Below are positions 26,877-35,298 of a stretch of 64,000 nt of DNA, one piece after another (position 1 is the first letter of the stretch; each line of letters starts with the position of its first letter). Source of the DNA: Clostridiales bacterium (GTDB lineage Bacteria > Bacillota > Clostridia > Lachnospirales > Lachnospiraceae); the NCBI GenBank assembly GCA_021199255.1, contig JAJQIK010000072.1:62001-126000 (forward strand), read 5' to 3'. Both the position numbers and the translations under genes were made by a program. The notes beneath the pieces were generated by a model that was not told where the DNA came from, did not search any database, and saw nothing but the letters and a program-made list of their open reading frames with translations.

Positions 26877-27272
26877 ATGAACATTGCATTAATTGCGCAT
26901 GATGCGAAGAAAAAACTGATGCAGAATTTCTGTATTGCTTATCGGGGGATTTTAAGCAAGAATGAACTGTATGCAACCGGAACCACCGGAAGACTGATTG
27001 AGGAAGTGACCAATCTGAATATCCACAAATATCTCGCCGGGCATTTGGGCGGCGCGCAGCAAATCGGCGCGCAGATCGAGCATAATCAGATTGACCTTGT
27101 TATTTTCCTGCGTGATCCGTTGTATCCGAAATCACATGAACCGGACGTCAATAATGTCGTCATGTTATGCGACAGACATAATATTCCTTTGGCGACTAAT
27201 CTGGCGTCTGCGGAGCTTTTGATTAAATCGCTGGACAGAGGAGACCTTGAGTGGCGTGAAATGTACAAATAA
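26877..27272 (+). CDS. mgsA: Methylglyoxal synthase family protein with altered catalytic site
   Basis: The 131-residue protein has family length and most signature motifs: IALIAHDAKKK, YATGTTGRL, FLRDPL and HEPDV. MgsA turns dihydroxyacetone phosphate into methylglyoxal and phosphate. The motif normally GPxGGDQQ(I/V)G reads GHLGGAQQIG here, so the catalytic base (Asp71 in E. coli numbering) is Ala60. His8/Asp9, Asp in FLRDP and the HEPD residues are retained. Activity is therefore doubtful. The 3' end overlaps the next gene. Confidence 0.9.
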   Translation: MNIALIAHDAKKKLMQNFCIAYRGILSKNELYATGTTGRLIEEVTNLNIHKYLAGHLGGAQQIGAQIEHNQIDLVIFLRDPLYPKSHEPDVNNVVMLCDRHNIPLATNLASAELLIKSLDRGDLEWREMYK

Positions 27273-28239
27273 TAAGCCGAAATGGAAAAGAAGCGCCATA
27301 CTTATGATGATAAGCCTGTCTCTGGCAGGCTGCGGCAGTACCAAATATGATATGGCATACCAATTGAATAGCGATGTGAGCAGTTTTCAATTAGTCAGTA
27401 TCTCAAATCAGGAGACGGTGGAGCCCTTTGCTGCCGATCTGTGCGTGGCGGCGGAGGATGTTTCGGCGTCCGGCGTTAACCTGACGGATATCGGCGCGGC
27501 TGCCCTGTTTGACACCAAGAATCTGGAAACCCTGTATGCCTATCATGTCAACGAGCAGATTCATCCCGCCAGCCTGACCAAGATTATGACTGCGCTGGTG
27601 GCTTTAAAATACGGTTCCACGGATCAGGTGCTGACTGCCTCTGAAAACGTGGTCATTACAGAGTCGGGGGCTCAGTTGTGCGGGCTGGAACCCGGCGACC
27701 AGATGACGCTGGACCAGGCGCTGCATATCCTGCTTCTCTATTCCGCCAACGACGCGGCGGTTCTGATCGCGGAGGGCATATCAGGGTCTGTGGAGGAATT
27801 TGTAGCTCTTATGAACGAGGAGGCCAGGGCTATCGGTGCCACCAACTGCAACTTTGTCAATCCCAACGGATTGACGGAGGAAGGGCATTATGTGACCGCC
27901 TACGACCTGTATCTGATCTTTCAGGAGGCTTTGCAGTACGACCTGTTTAACGAGATCATTCAGATGACCTCTTACAACACCGTGTATACGGACAGCAGCG
28001 GGAATGATAAATCCATAGAGATGGAAACGACCAATCTGTATTTAAAAGGAGTCTATGATATGCCGGCCAACATTACCGTGATAGGCGGCAAAACCGGCAC
28101 CACAAACGCTGCGGGGCACTGTCTTATCCTGCTTTCCCGCAGCAGCAGCGGAACGCCTTATATCTCGGTCATTATGAAGGATACTTCGAGGGAACAGTTA
28201 TATGCGGATATGACGGAACTGCTGGGGTTGATCAAATAA
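27256..28239 (+). CDS. D-alanyl-D-alanine carboxypeptidase (lipoprotein type)
   Basis: The protein is about 327 residues. The N-terminus has a type II signal with lipobox LAGC after MMISLSLAGCGS, so it is probably a lipoprotein. The penicillin-binding serine hydrolase core has SxxK in ASLTKIMT, SxN in YSANDAA and KTG in GGKTGTT. It trims peptidoglycan pentapeptides. GTG at 27256 gives workable spacing to AGAGGAGA; a TTG at 27247 is also possible. It overlaps the mgsA end by 17 bases. The C-terminal DacA-like domain is short. Confidence 0.9.
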   Translation: MKCTNNKPKWKRSAILMMISLSLAGCGSTKYDMAYQLNSDVSSFQLVSISNQETVEPFAADLCVAAEDVSASGVNLTDIGAAALFDTKNLETLYAYHVNEQIHPASLTKIMTALVALKYGSTDQVLTASENVVITESGAQLCGLEPGDQMTLDQALHILLLYSANDAAVLIAEGISGSVEEFVALMNEEARAIGATNCNFVNPNGLTEEGHYVTAYDLYLIFQEALQYDLFNEIIQMTSYNTVYTDSSGNDKSIEMETTNLYLKGVYDMPANITVIGGKTGTTNAAGHCLILLSRSSSGTPYISVIMKDTSREQLYADMTELLGLIK

Positions 28240-28249
28240 ACTTTTATAG

Positions 28250-28278
28250 TTGTTTTTTTAGGAAAATTCCCTTATAAT
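28250..28278 (+). promoter_or_regulatory. Promoter for the P-loop gene
   Basis: TTGTTT, a 17-base spacer and a perfect TATAAT begin 11 bases after the carboxypeptidase stop. The leader to the ATG at 28339 is about 54 bases and ends in TAGGAGGG. Confidence 0.75.
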
Positions 28279-28338
28279 GTTTTTAAATGAAGTATTGCTT
28301 TGACTAATATTATTATTCTACTTTAGGAGGGTTTCACC

Positions 28339-28758
28339 ATGGTTCAATTAATTGCAGGTAAAAAGGGAAAAGGAAAGACCAAACAGTTGTTGGATAAGGT
28401 AAATGCGGAGATAAAAGATTTACAGGGTAACGTCGTATATTTAGATAAAAGCACCAAGCATATGTTCGAGTTGAATAATAAGATCAGACTGATCAACGTT
28501 TCCGATTATCTGATAACGAACAGCGATGAATTTGTTGGTTTTATCTGCGGTATTATCTCACAGGATCACGATTTGCAGCAAATGTATTTCGACAGCTTTT
28601 TAAAGATCGCCTGTCTGGAGGACGCCGATATTAGCGCAACGATTGCCAAGCTTGACGAGATCAGCGAGAAATTCCATGTAGATTTTGTGTTGAGCGTTTC
28701 CCTGGATGAGAGTGAATTACCTGAAGCGATAAGATCAAAGGTGATTATTTCCTTATAG
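28339..28758 (+). CDS. Small P-loop protein, 139 aa
   Basis: I do not recognise a named family. The N-terminus has a perfect Walker A, GKKGKGKTK (residues 7-15), right after the first strand, then KVNAEIKDLQGNVVYLDKS. No clear Walker B Asp-Glu follows, although ADISATIAKLDEISEKF and DFVLSVSLDESEL could supply acidic residues. No membrane segment is seen. It has its own promoter and sits before the HlyD-like, YggS and SepF genes. Nucleotide binding is likely; the role is unknown. Confidence 0.75.
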   Translation: MVQLIAGKKGKGKTKQLLDKVNAEIKDLQGNVVYLDKSTKHMFELNNKIRLINVSDYLITNSDEFVGFICGIISQDHDLQQMYFDSFLKIACLEDADISATIAKLDEISEKFHVDFVLSVSLDESELPEAIRSKVIISL

Positions 28759-28829
28759 AACCTGAAGCTACATAGTTGATGATCCGTAATTTCATAAAAC
28801 CCTTGGAATCTCCGGGGATTCTAACATAA

Positions 28830-28861
28830 GAGCAGTTCGCGGCGCGGCTGCTCGTTGTTTT
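28830..28861 (+). terminator. Possible weak terminator after the P-loop gene
   Basis: GAGCAG and CTGCTC flank a GC-rich 12-base loop and are followed by GTTGTTTTG. The T run is interrupted. The gap from 28759 to 28900 holds nothing else convincing. Confidence 0.4.
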
Positions 28862-28900
28862 GTATATTTTTGTTGAACGCAGCATAAGGGAGAATCTGTT

Positions 28901-30295
28901 TTGGCTGGTAACCCGAATAAGATAACTAAATACAGGCGGCCGCTGAATTTAAATATTGGCATGCTGATTTTTGCGGCCATTTTTGTCTATGTTGTTATCT
29001 GCGTCATTATGTATTTCAGGACGGATCATGTGGTGGGATACAGTGTGAAGGAGGGTTCCCTTTCCTCCAACAGCGTCTATAAGGGCATCGCCCTGCGGCA
29101 GGAGGAGATTGTCACCAGCAGCAACGCGGGCTATGTGAATTATTATGCCAGAGAGGGCGAGCGGGCTGCGGTAGGGAATCTGATCTATACCATTGATGAG
29201 ACCGGACGCCTGTCCGATTATATCCAGGCCAATGAAAGCGGGGAAAATTCCTTATCCGACGCAGATTTGTCAGAATTAAAGACAGAAATCACAGCCTTTA
29301 AGAACGGCTTTGACCGAACGGAATTTTCCGACGTCTATAGCTTCAAATACAGCGTGGAAGGTACGGTGCTCAAGCTTGCCAACTACAATCTGCTGCAAAA
29401 TGTGGATGCGGTAAACGACGCCTCCGCCACCTCGTTGATTACCTCTGGCTATGCGCAGAACAGCGGGATTGTCGTGTATTCGGTAGACGGATATGAGGAT
29501 CTTACCCTGCAGGATATGACGTCGGAATACTTTAATCAGGACAATTACGAGAAGAATTATCTTGTTAATAATGAGTTGATTGCCACGGGAGATCCGGTTT
29601 ATAAGCTGTCTACGGACGAGGACTGGTCTATTGTGATTCAGACAGATGCAGAAACGGCGGCGCAGTTGGTAGAGGAAGAATATATCGAGGTTCGCTTTTT
29701 AAAGAACCAGTATACGGCATGGGGCGGGGTAGACTCCTATACCAACGAGGAGGGAGAAACCTTCGTATCCCTTTCCTTTACCAATTCCATGATTACCTAC
29801 TGTACGGAGCGCTTTATTGATATCGAGCTTCTTCTGGAAGAGGAAAAAGGACTTAAGATTCCCAATTCCTCCATTGTGGAGAAGGAATTTTATATTGTGC
29901 CCAAGGAATATGTGACGCAGGGCGGCAACAGCGGCAGTTATGGCGTTTTGCTGGAAAGCTATGATGAAGAGGGCAACGCGGTAACCGAGTTTGTGGAAAC
30001 GACCATCTATCAGGAGACAGAGACGGAATATTATCTGGACGATACGGTGCTGCGCGCCGGCAACTATATCATCAAGCCGGAGTCCACGGAAAAGTATGCG
30101 ATCAGTAAAACCGGCTCCCTGATTGGGGTGTATAATATCAACAAGGGTTACGCTGACTTTAAACAGATCAGCATTTTATACCAGAATGAGGAATACGCAA
30201 TCGTCAAGTCCAATACCATGTACGGTTTGAGCGTGTATGATTATATTGCCTTGGACGCATCTACAGTAGATGACAATGAATTTATATATGAATAG
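28901..30295 (+). CDS. HlyD-like membrane-anchored adaptor protein
   Basis: The 464-residue protein starts with TTG behind AAGGGAG. One N-terminal transmembrane helix (IGMLIFAAIFVYVVICVIMY, about residues 20-40) is followed by a large extracytoplasmic part with a biotinyl-lipoyl-like barrel start (GIALRQEEIVTSSNAGYVNYY). This resembles periplasmic adaptor/HlyD proteins, but no ABC transporter gene is adjacent. It precedes yggS and sepF, a conserved clostridial neighbourhood, so a role in the division or envelope machinery is a reasonable guess. Confidence 0.78.
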   Translation: MAGNPNKITKYRRPLNLNIGMLIFAAIFVYVVICVIMYFRTDHVVGYSVKEGSLSSNSVYKGIALRQEEIVTSSNAGYVNYYAREGERAAVGNLIYTIDETGRLSDYIQANESGENSLSDADLSELKTEITAFKNGFDRTEFSDVYSFKYSVEGTVLKLANYNLLQNVDAVNDASATSLITSGYAQNSGIVVYSVDGYEDLTLQDMTSEYFNQDNYEKNYLVNNELIATGDPVYKLSTDEDWSIVIQTDAETAAQLVEEEYIEVRFLKNQYTAWGGVDSYTNEEGETFVSLSFTNSMITYCTERFIDIELLLEEEKGLKIPNSSIVEKEFYIVPKEYVTQGGNSGSYGVLLESYDEEGNAVTEFVETTIYQETETEYYLDDTVLRAGNYIIKPESTEKYAISKTGSLIGVYNINKGYADFKQISILYQNEEYAIVKSNTMYGLSVYDYIALDASTVDDNEFIYE

Positions 30296-30324
30296 CAGTT
30301 TACTGCTCAGAAATGGAGATTCGT

Positions 30325-31020
30325 ATGGTTCAGGAAAATATCAAAAAGGTAGAAGCCAAAATACAGGCGGCATGCGCCGGCAGCGGACGCGAACCAAAGG
30401 ATGTGCGCCTGATCGCCGTCAGTAAAACCAAGCCTGTGGAAATGCTGCAGGAGGCATACGATTATGGCTGCCGTGATTTTGGGGAAAATAAAGTACAGGA
30501 ATTGGTCGATAAATATGAGCAAATGCCGAAGGATATCCGCTGGCATATGATCGGGCATTTACAGCGCAACAAGGTGAAATACATCGTTGATAAAGTTTAT
30601 CTGATTCACAGCGTGGATTCCCTGCGGCTGGCAGAGGAGATCAGTAAGGAAGCTGTGAAGAAAAACATTGCTGTTTCCATTCTGGTAGAGGTGAATGTGG
30701 CAGGGGAAGAGAGTAAATTCGGAACAACATCAGAGGAAGCGGCGGCGCTGGTGGAAGAAATTTCCAAGCTGCCGAACCTTGCGATTAAAGGGCTCATGAC
30801 GATAGCGCCATATACTGATGTGCCGGAGGAGAACAGGCCGTACTTTGCAAAATTAAAGCAAATATCTGTTGACATAACACGTAAAAACATTGATAATGTT
30901 TCTATGGAAGAACTTTCAATGGGAATGACCGGGGACTATGAGGTTGCGATAACAGAAGGCGCAACCTGCGTCAGAGTGGGAACCGGTATCTTTGGAGAAA
31001 GGCAATATACAACCCTTTAG
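30325..31020 (+). CDS. YggS family PLP homeostasis protein (PLPBP)
   Basis: The 231-residue protein is a fold-III PLP protein without known catalysis. The PLP lysine is Lys34 in AVSKTKP. Other signatures are FGENKVQEL, WHMIGHLQRNK and the phosphate-binding SMGMTGDYEVAI. It helps control free PLP and amino-acid pools. ATG at 30325 is preferred because GGAG lies 6 bases upstream; the ATG at 30313 overlaps that site. The pairing with sepF matches the ylmE-ylmF order in Bacillus. Confidence 0.95.
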   Translation: MVQENIKKVEAKIQAACAGSGREPKDVRLIAVSKTKPVEMLQEAYDYGCRDFGENKVQELVDKYEQMPKDIRWHMIGHLQRNKVKYIVDKVYLIHSVDSLRLAEEISKEAVKKNIAVSILVEVNVAGEESKFGTTSEEAAALVEEISKLPNLAIKGLMTIAPYTDVPEENRPYFAKLKQISVDITRKNIDNVSMEELSMGMTGDYEVAITEGATCVRVGTGIFGERQYTTL

Positions 31021-31116
31021 TATACATAAGTTATCAGGATACATAAGCGATAGATGCGAAGCAGTTCTCATATGGCCGAAGGCGACCATACAGTTTAGTT
31101 AACGGAGGTTTTGGTA

Positions 31117-31611
31117 ATGAGCGTAATGGACAAGTTTTTGAATGCCATGAAATTAAACGATGAAGAAGACGAGTACTATGACGACGATTTTTATGACGAC
31201 GACCCGGAACCGGTTAAGAAGCAGTCTCCGGTAAAAGAGGAGATTTCCGACGACGAGAGGCCGATCAAAAAAGCGTCCCCCAAAGTAACGCCTATGAGAC
31301 AGATGAAGAAAATGCCCGGAACGGGCATGGAAGTGTGTGTGATAAAGCCTACCACGGTAGAGGACGCCAGAGAGATCACGGAAACGCTGCTTGCCAACAG
31401 AACCGTCGTTTTGAACCTGGAAGGGCTTGACGTCGATATCGCGCAGCGGATTATAGATTTTACTTCCGGCTCCTGCTTCGCTATTTCCGGTAATTTACAG
31501 AAAATATCCCACTATATTTTTATTATTACGCCTGCCAGCGTAGATATTTCCGGTGATTTTCAGGAAATCTTAACAGGCTCTTTTGATGTACCCATCAATA
31601 ATGGAATGTAA
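31117..31611 (+). CDS. sepF: Cell division protein SepF
   Basis: The 164-residue protein begins MSVMDKFLNAMKL, the amphipathic membrane-targeting helix. An acidic stretch (DEEDEYYDDDFYDDD), a Pro/Lys linker and the conserved C-terminal core (VCVIKPTTVEDAREI, VVLNLEGLD, IIDFTSGSCFAI) follow. SepF anchors and bundles FtsZ. GGAGG lies 9 bases before the ATG at 31117. A TTG six bases earlier is not needed. The leader (31021-31116) carries a direct repeat ATACATAAG and a small TATGG/CCATA hairpin. Confidence 0.95.
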   Translation: MSVMDKFLNAMKLNDEEDEYYDDDFYDDDPEPVKKQSPVKEEISDDERPIKKASPKVTPMRQMKKMPGTGMEVCVIKPTTVEDAREITETLLANRTVVLNLEGLDVDIAQRIIDFTSGSCFAISGNLQKISHYIFIITPASVDISGDFQEILTGSFDVPINNGM

Positions 31612-31661
31612 GCCTGACGCTTACGGGATATGCCTGTTTCTAACATTTATTTTGGACTGCG

Positions 31662-31695
31662 ACTTCCTGACATTTGTGTCAGGAAGTTTCTTATT
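31662..31695 (+). terminator. Terminator after sepF
   Basis: ACTTCCTGACA and TGTCAGGAAGT form a perfect 11-bp stem with loop TTTG, followed by TTCTTA. The stem is strong but the T run modest. Confidence 0.75.
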
Positions 31696-31788
31696 GAATC
31701 AAGGCAGCCGCTGTTTGGATATGACGCAGTCGGGCTGGCAGGACAGGAAGAAATCCTATGGAACAATTGAAAACGAGGAGAAACGACT

Positions 31789-32898
31789 ATGGCCAACAGA
31801 ATGACGATCAATTATGAGAAGAAGCCCTGCTATGACATTGTATATGCTAAGGATTTTGACTTACTCTTAGAGGAGCTGCAGGCGTTTGAACTGGCGGAGA
31901 GAAGAGTGGCGGTTATCGCCGATACCAATACGGAGAAGCTGTTTGGAGAGGCCATTCTGCAAATTTTAGAAGGAAACTGTAAAAAGGTGATTCTTCATGC
32001 CTTTCCCGCCGGAGAAAGCCATAAGACCTTAAGTACGGTTCAGGATATCTATCAAAGGCTAATTGAAGAAAAGTTTGACCGCAAGGATTTGCTGCTTGCC
32101 CTGGGAGGCGGCGTTGTGGGCGATGTGACCGGCTTCGCGGCGGCCACTTATCTGCGCGGCGTGGATTTTGTCCAGATTCCAACCACCCTGATCGCCCAGT
32201 CTGACAGCAGTATCGGCGGTAAGACGGGGGTTGATTTCGACGGATATAAAAACATGGTGGGCGCTTTTTATATGCCCAAATTGGTTTATATGAATATCTC
32301 AGCCTTAAAGGAACTGGATGACAGGCAGTTTTACGCGGGATTTGCAGAGGTAATGAAGCATGGGCTGATTAAGGACGCCGTTTTTTACGAATGGCTTTTG
32401 GATCATATGTATGAAATTCATGACCGGGACTTGGAGACCTTAGAAGAAATGGTAATACGAAGCTGCACGGTTAAGAAGCTGGTGGTAGAGAAGGACCCGG
32501 GAGAAAAGGGAGAGCGGGCGCTTCTCAATTTCGGCCATACCATCGGGCACGCTATTGAGAAGTACCGGAATTTCGAAATGTTGCATGGAGAATGTATCGC
32601 ATTGGGAATGACAGCGGCCGCCTATATTTCCTGGAAGCGCAATTGGCTGTCCATGGAAGAGTATTATGAGGTGCGGGATATGTTTGTACCCTTTCATCTT
32701 CCCATCAGCATTGACCAGATTGAGCCGGAAGAGATTTTGAAGCTGATTAAATCTGATAAAAAAATGGAAGCGGGACAGATTAAATTTATTCTGTTAAAGA
32801 AGGTCGGCAAAGCCCTTATCGATAAGACAGTCACAGATGAAGAAATTCTGGAGGCGATCCGGGAGATTTATTTTAGCGACGAGGACTGTAAGGCATAG
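31789..32898 (+). CDS. aroB: 3-dehydroquinate synthase
   Basis: The 369-residue enzyme makes 3-dehydroquinate from DAHP in the shikimate pathway. The NAD-binding motif is ALGGGVVGDVTGFAAATYLRG, followed by IPTTLIAQSDSSIGGKTGVD, the metal-site EVMKHG and NFGHTIGHAIE. GAGGAG lies 8 bases before the ATG. No other aro genes are in the window. Confidence 0.97.
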   Translation: MANRMTINYEKKPCYDIVYAKDFDLLLEELQAFELAERRVAVIADTNTEKLFGEAILQILEGNCKKVILHAFPAGESHKTLSTVQDIYQRLIEEKFDRKDLLLALGGGVVGDVTGFAAATYLRGVDFVQIPTTLIAQSDSSIGGKTGVDFDGYKNMVGAFYMPKLVYMNISALKELDDRQFYAGFAEVMKHGLIKDAVFYEWLLDHMYEIHDRDLETLEEMVIRSCTVKKLVVEKDPGEKGERALLNFGHTIGHAIEKYRNFEMLHGECIALGMTAAAYISWKRNWLSMEEYYEVRDMFVPFHLPISIDQIEPEEILKLIKSDKKMEAGQIKFILLKKVGKALIDKTVTDEEILEAIREIYFSDEDCKA

Positions 32899-32913
32899 AA
32901 AGAGGCGGGAAAT

Positions 32914-33441
32914 ATGAGCCGGAAAAAGAAATTATTGTTATTTTCAGATCTGCTTGGCATGGTTGTCCTGATTTTTATAGATCAATATACCAAGCGCCTT
33001 GCGGTAATCCATCTAAAGGATCAGGCCGCATGGAATATTATCAACGGCGTTTTGGAACTAAATTATCTGGAAAATACCGGAGCCGCTTTCGGAATGTTGC
33101 AGAACCAGAAGGTATTCTTTATCTTTGTGGTCGTCGTGATTCTGGGCGTTATCGCCTACGTCCTGTTTAAAACGCCGGATGGGAGGAAGTATACGATTCT
33201 TCATGTCCTGCTTGGCCTGATTGCGGCGGGCGCCATCGGCAATATGATCGACCGTATCCGCTATGATTATGTGGTTGATTTTATTTATTTTGTATGGATT
33301 AATTTCCCTATTTTTAATGTGGCGGACATCTATATATCGGTATCCGCTGTGGTGCTGGTTTTTCTCTTATTGTTCTATTATAAGGAAAAGGATCTCAACT
33401 TTATCAGCTTTAAGCAGGAGCATTACCGCGAGATCAAATAA
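32914..33441 (+). CDS. lspA: Lipoprotein signal peptidase (LspA), copy 1
   Basis: The 175-residue protein has four transmembrane helices. It has LNYLENTGAAFGM, GNMIDRIRYDYVVDFIYF and FNVADIYI, with the catalytic Asp pair in VVDF and NVAD. It cleaves diacylglyceryl-prolipoproteins. It starts 15 bases after aroB and is followed by rluD, the usual lspA-rluD order. A second lspA lies at 48803-49297. Confidence 0.96.
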   Translation: MSRKKKLLLFSDLLGMVVLIFIDQYTKRLAVIHLKDQAAWNIINGVLELNYLENTGAAFGMLQNQKVFFIFVVVVILGVIAYVLFKTPDGRKYTILHVLLGLIAAGAIGNMIDRIRYDYVVDFIYFVWINFPIFNVADIYISVSAVVLVFLLLFYYKEKDLNFISFKQEHYREIK

Positions 33442-33510
33442 TTCCGGCGTCAGAGGGGAGCGTCCCGCGCATGCGCCCGGTTTCAGGACAAAAAAGGAGC
33501 GCCCTACGTT

Positions 33511-34422
33511 ATGGAGCAGTTTAGGTATCAGATCGGACTGGAAGAAGATGAGGAACGGCTTGATAAATGGATGAGCCTGACTCTTTCAGACTTATCCCGT
33601 TCTTATATTCAGAAATGTATCAAAGATCATCAGGTTTTTGTCAATCACATTCCCCGGAAAGCCAGTTATCGGCTGAAGGTAGACGATGAAATCATTTTTC
33701 AGATTCCGGAGGCGGTACAGCCCGCCATTGAGGCGGAAAACATTCCGCTTTCTATTCTCTATGAAGATCAGGATCTGCTGGTGGTAGATAAGCCCAAGGG
33801 AATGGTGGTTCACCCGGCGCCCGGCCATTACAGCGGTACGCTGGTGAATGCGGTGATGTACCATTGTAAGGATCAGCTTTCCGGCATCAACGGAGTTCTT
33901 CGCCCCGGCATTGTACACCGGATTGACCGGGATACCACAGGCTCTGTCATTGTCTGCAAAAATGATCTGGCCCATAACAGTATTGCGGAGCAGTTAAAGG
34001 AGCATACGATCAACCGCAGATACAGGGCGATTGTCCATGGCGTAATCCTGCAAGATGAGGGAGTTGTCAACGCCCCTATCGGAAGAGATCCCAAAAACCG
34101 CAAAAAAATGGCCTTAAACGAGCAAAACGGCAAAACCGCGGTGACCCATTATCAGGTGTTAAAGCGTTTTAAGGACTTTACGTATGTGGAATGTCGTCTG
34201 GAAACCGGGCGCACCCACCAGATCAGAGTGCATATGGACAGCATCGGGCATCCCCTGCTGGGAGATGAGGTCTATGGTTCGCGAAAATCCCCTTATCGTT
34301 TATGCGGGCAGACGCTCCACGCCATGATAATCGGCTTTCGGCACCCCGCCACGGGTCAATATATGGAAATCACGTCGCCCCTGCCCGAATATTTTGAACA
34401 TTTGCTTCAGATTCTGGAATAG
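33511..34422 (+). CDS. RluA/RluD family pseudouridine synthase
   Basis: The 303-residue protein has an N-terminal S4 RNA-binding domain (LDKWMSLTLSDLSRSYIQKC) and the catalytic core with HRIDRDTTGSVIVC, in which the Asp is the catalytic residue. The second signature LETGRTHQIRVHM and GDEVYG follow. Context after lspA matches the RluD (YlyB) type acting on large-subunit rRNA. The ATG follows AAGGAG at 9 bases. Confidence 0.94.
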   Translation: MEQFRYQIGLEEDEERLDKWMSLTLSDLSRSYIQKCIKDHQVFVNHIPRKASYRLKVDDEIIFQIPEAVQPAIEAENIPLSILYEDQDLLVVDKPKGMVVHPAPGHYSGTLVNAVMYHCKDQLSGINGVLRPGIVHRIDRDTTGSVIVCKNDLAHNSIAEQLKEHTINRRYRAIVHGVILQDEGVVNAPIGRDPKNRKKMALNEQNGKTAVTHYQVLKRFKDFTYVECRLETGRTHQIRVHMDSIGHPLLGDEVYGSRKSPYRLCGQTLHAMIIGFRHPATGQYMEITSPLPEYFEHLLQILE

Positions 34423-34493
34423 AGTGTGGGATTATGGGTTATATATTCCTGATAAAAATATAAAAAGTGTGTAAAGAAATTATAAATTAAATA

Positions 34494-34522
34494 TTGAATT
34501 ATATACTTTATTGTGTTAAAGT
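34494..34522 (+). promoter_or_regulatory. Promoter for the 34627 gene
   Basis: TTGAAT, a 17-base spacer and TAAAGT lie in an AT-rich gap (34423-34626). The leader is about 100 bases and ends in AAGGGG. No clear hairpin is seen elsewhere in the gap. Confidence 0.55.
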
Positions 34523-34626
34523 GATAGAGGTGTTTGATTATATTAATTCATTTTACGAAAATCAGTGCCTGCCTGTCCATGTGCGGGTCAATAAGATAGA
34601 GAGAAACGATACGAAGGGGTATTGGA

Positions 34627-35217
34627 ATGAAGACTGCTGATTATCTGGATCAACTGTTGCGGAAATACTCAGGGACTTTTGATATTTATCAGCCATACGT
34701 CATTCATGGTAAAGAGTACCCTGCCTATGGGTACTTTTTTTCGCATGTTGAGAAATATGTCCTGGTCAGGGAGGCTAATATGTGGTCTTCTGACAGCTAT
34801 GAACATATCCTTTTCATAGAAACGGAGGAAGTGAGCCAGACGCTGATCGATGAGGCCTATGGACTGGTTAAGGATTATATGGAACCGGTGCTTGTCCGTA
34901 AGGGAGAGGAGCTTCCGCCGCCGGAGCATATGTATAGTTATCTGACCATCAGCATCATAGCGCAGCAAGCCTTGTCTAAGGAAATGATTAAGGCCATAAA
35001 GCGTTTTAAGTACGAAAAAGGCTATCGTTTTAATATGCGGGGGTTTTCCCAGGCGCACATCGTATGCGCTGCTTTAGAGGACGAAAAAGTCTATACCAAT
35101 TATGCGGGACGGAAACAGGCAAAGCTTTATCGCAATAATTATCAGGACGTAAAGGATGGGAAGCCCGGGTTCCGTCAGATATTGGAAGAGCAGAATACAG
35201 AAGCCTTCCGGCAATGA
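34627..35217 (+). CDS. Hypothetical protein upstream of cstA, 196 aa
   Basis: I do not recognise a family. The protein is soluble with mixed secondary structure, starting MKTADYLDQLLRKYSGTFDI. It has aromatic-rich segments such as HGKEYPAYGYFFSHVEKY and a basic C-terminus (AGRKQAKLYRNNYQD). It has no signal peptide. It lies 81 bases before cstA on the same strand and could be co-transcribed, so a link to peptide or pyruvate uptake is possible but unproven. Confidence 0.72.
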   Translation: MKTADYLDQLLRKYSGTFDIYQPYVIHGKEYPAYGYFFSHVEKYVLVREANMWSSDSYEHILFIETEEVSQTLIDEAYGLVKDYMEPVLVRKGEELPPPEHMYSYLTISIIAQQALSKEMIKAIKRFKYEKGYRFNMRGFSQAHIVCAALEDEKVYTNYAGRKQAKLYRNNYQDVKDGKPGFRQILEEQNTEAFRQ

Positions 35218-35298
35218 CACGCTTATAGAATAGAGCAATCTATTTCATATAAGAATTTCAGTTACACTAAAGAATATACAAAATAGGAGGGAATTAGT

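Noticed and set aside
33442-33510. Third copy of element A before rluD
   Set aside because: Only scattered GC-rich words resemble it; loop II, TCTGATGGCAGA and the complement to the RBS are absent.
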